In this document: positions 63,392-64,000 of the stretch, one piece after another
Layout: the number at the start of each line of letters is the position of its first letter
Position numbering within the stretch: position 1 is the stretch's first letter
Source: Stutzerimonas kunmingensis
GTDB taxonomy: Bacteria > Pseudomonadota > Gammaproteobacteria > Pseudomonadales > Pseudomonadaceae
Reading direction: 5' to 3'
Length of the DNA: 64,000 bases
Assembly: GCF_021432085.1 (NCBI RefSeq)
Contig: NZ_CP090366.1
Coordinates: forward strand, 2,852,001-2,916,000
Position numbers and translations under genes: made by a program
The notes under the pieces: model-generated
What the model was told of the DNA's origin: nothing
The model's input: only the letters and a program-made list of their open reading frames with translations
The model's database searches: none

Positions 63392-63937
63392 TCAGTCGTC
63401 CAGCCGCGGGAACTGATCGGCGATGCGTTCGCCGGTGAATTTCGCGACCCAGCCTTCCGGGTTGTTGAACAGGCGGATGGCGACGAAGTGTGGCTCTTCA
63501 CCCATGTCGAACCAGTGACGCGTGCCGGCGGGCACGGAGATCAGGTCGTTCTTTTCGCACAGCACGGCGTAGACCATGTCATCGATATGCAGGGTAAACA
63601 GCCCGCGCCCGGCAACGAAGAAGCGCACTTCGTCCTCGGCATGGCGATGCTCGTCAAGGAACTTCGCACGCAGTTCGTCCTTCTGCGGGTGATCGCGGGT
63701 CAGGCTGATCACATCCACCGTGACGTAGCCACGCTCGGTCATCAGCTTGTCGATCTGCGGCCGGTAGGCGGCGATTACCTCTTCCTGCCTGGCCCCGGCG
63801 GCGATTGGTGCGCTGGCCTCCCAGCGCTCCAGCTGCACACCGACCTTGGCCAGCGTCGGGGCGATGTCTTCGAGGTGGGTCAGCACCTTGAGCGGCTGAT
63901 CGGGTCGGGTCTCGTGATAGACGCTGAGGACACTCAT
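63392..63937 (-). CDS. mtnD: acireductone dioxygenase
   Basis: A 181-residue cupin enzyme acting on acireductone to yield the methionine precursor 2-keto-4-methylthiobutyrate. The metal site is seen as [12 protein letters not shown] (H-x-H ... E) and the second His in [10 protein letters not shown]. Length is normal. It is complete inside the window. mtnB-type sequence appears to lie upstream at the window edge. Confidence 0.95.
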   Translation of the reverse strand: MSVLSVYHETRPDQPLKVLTHLEDIAPTLAKVGVQLERWEASAPIAAGARQEEVIAAYRPQIDKLMTERGYVTVDVISLTRDHPQKDELRAKFLDEHRHAEDEVRFFVAGRGLFTLHIDDMVYAVLCEKNDLISVPAGTRHWFDMGEEPHFVAIRLFNNPEGWVAKFTGERIADQFPRLDD

Positions 63938-63971
63938 GTTCGGCTCTCCGAAAAGGTCGTCTGACCGGTCG

Positions 63972-64000
63972 CTACCGGGCAGGCTGGAATTTATCTGGGC
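63972..64000 (-). CDS. probable last codons of mtnB (partial)
   Basis: An open minus-strand frame enters from the right edge and reads PDKFQPAR before a TAG, 35 bases ahead of mtnD. Pseudomonas order (mtnB, mtnD, mtnC) makes this the likely C-terminus of methylthioribulose-1-phosphate dehydratase, but only eight residues are visible. Confidence 0.35.

Overview
The window is a dense, GC-rich chromosomal segment of a Pseudomonas-group gammaproteobacterium. Gene content and order, as I recall them, resemble Pseudomonas stutzeri/Stutzerimonas and two core blocks of P. aeruginosa (the mobA to gdhB to MoxR/Bat stretch and the nasST to nirBD stretch). Supporting signs are Pseudomonas-type REP-like repeats, Rmf beside PyrD, a 180-kDa NAD-glutamate dehydrogenase, OprD-family porin and sigma-54 promoters. 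I found no phage, insertion sequence, CRISPR array or rRNA; there is one tRNA (Pro, CGG). Both ends cut genes: a PA2778-type cysteine peptidase on the left and, probably, the last codons of mtnB on the right.

Layout. 1-6 kb: PA2778/PA2779-type pair, I78 inhibitor lipoprotein, acyltransferase, mobA, small lipoprotein, tRNA-Pro, glutaredoxin-like protein, OprD porin. 6-16 kb: yqjD/yqjE/yqjK-like membrane stress operon, dNTPase, FUSC protein, yggL, dacB, rlmKL, rmf, pyrD. 16-29 kb: two conserved hypotheticals, gdhB, then a tightly overlapping MoxR-DUF58-DUF4381-VWA-VWA/TPR-BatD operon. 29-44 kb: the nitrate assimilation locus. 44-64 kb: RND/YCF48 pair, pepN, small conserved genes, rhomboid/metallophosphatase/nadK operon, chrA, TauE/LysR divergent pair, rraB-like, speE, alkA, phosphatase, two PLDc_N membrane peptides, and the methionine-salvage genes mtnD and mtnC.

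The nitrate locus is the most interesting region. NasS (nitrate-binding sensor) and NasT (ANTAR RNA-binding antiterminator) are followed by three separate transcription units: a small membrane protein of unknown role, a nitrate transporter with a kinase/phosphatase fusion, and nirB-nirD-nasC-cobA. Each of these three units, and nasS itself, is preceded by a sequence matching a sigma-54 -24/-12 promoter (GG-N10-GC). Each of the three targets then has a short leader with two hexaloop hairpins. In two leaders both loops follow the A1/G4 pattern of ANTAR targets; the leader at 31 kb has it in the first loop only. In all three the second hairpin overlaps the 5' arm of a T-tailed terminator. The window therefore shows a complete two-layer circuit: nitrogen limitation through RpoN/NtrC starts transcription, and nitrate through NasS/NasT lets polymerase pass the attenuator. 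The general mechanism is known for nas systems. The least explained parts are the uncharacterised membrane protein that carries its own attenuator, the kinase/phosphatase, and the duplicated terminator arm in the 31-kb leader.
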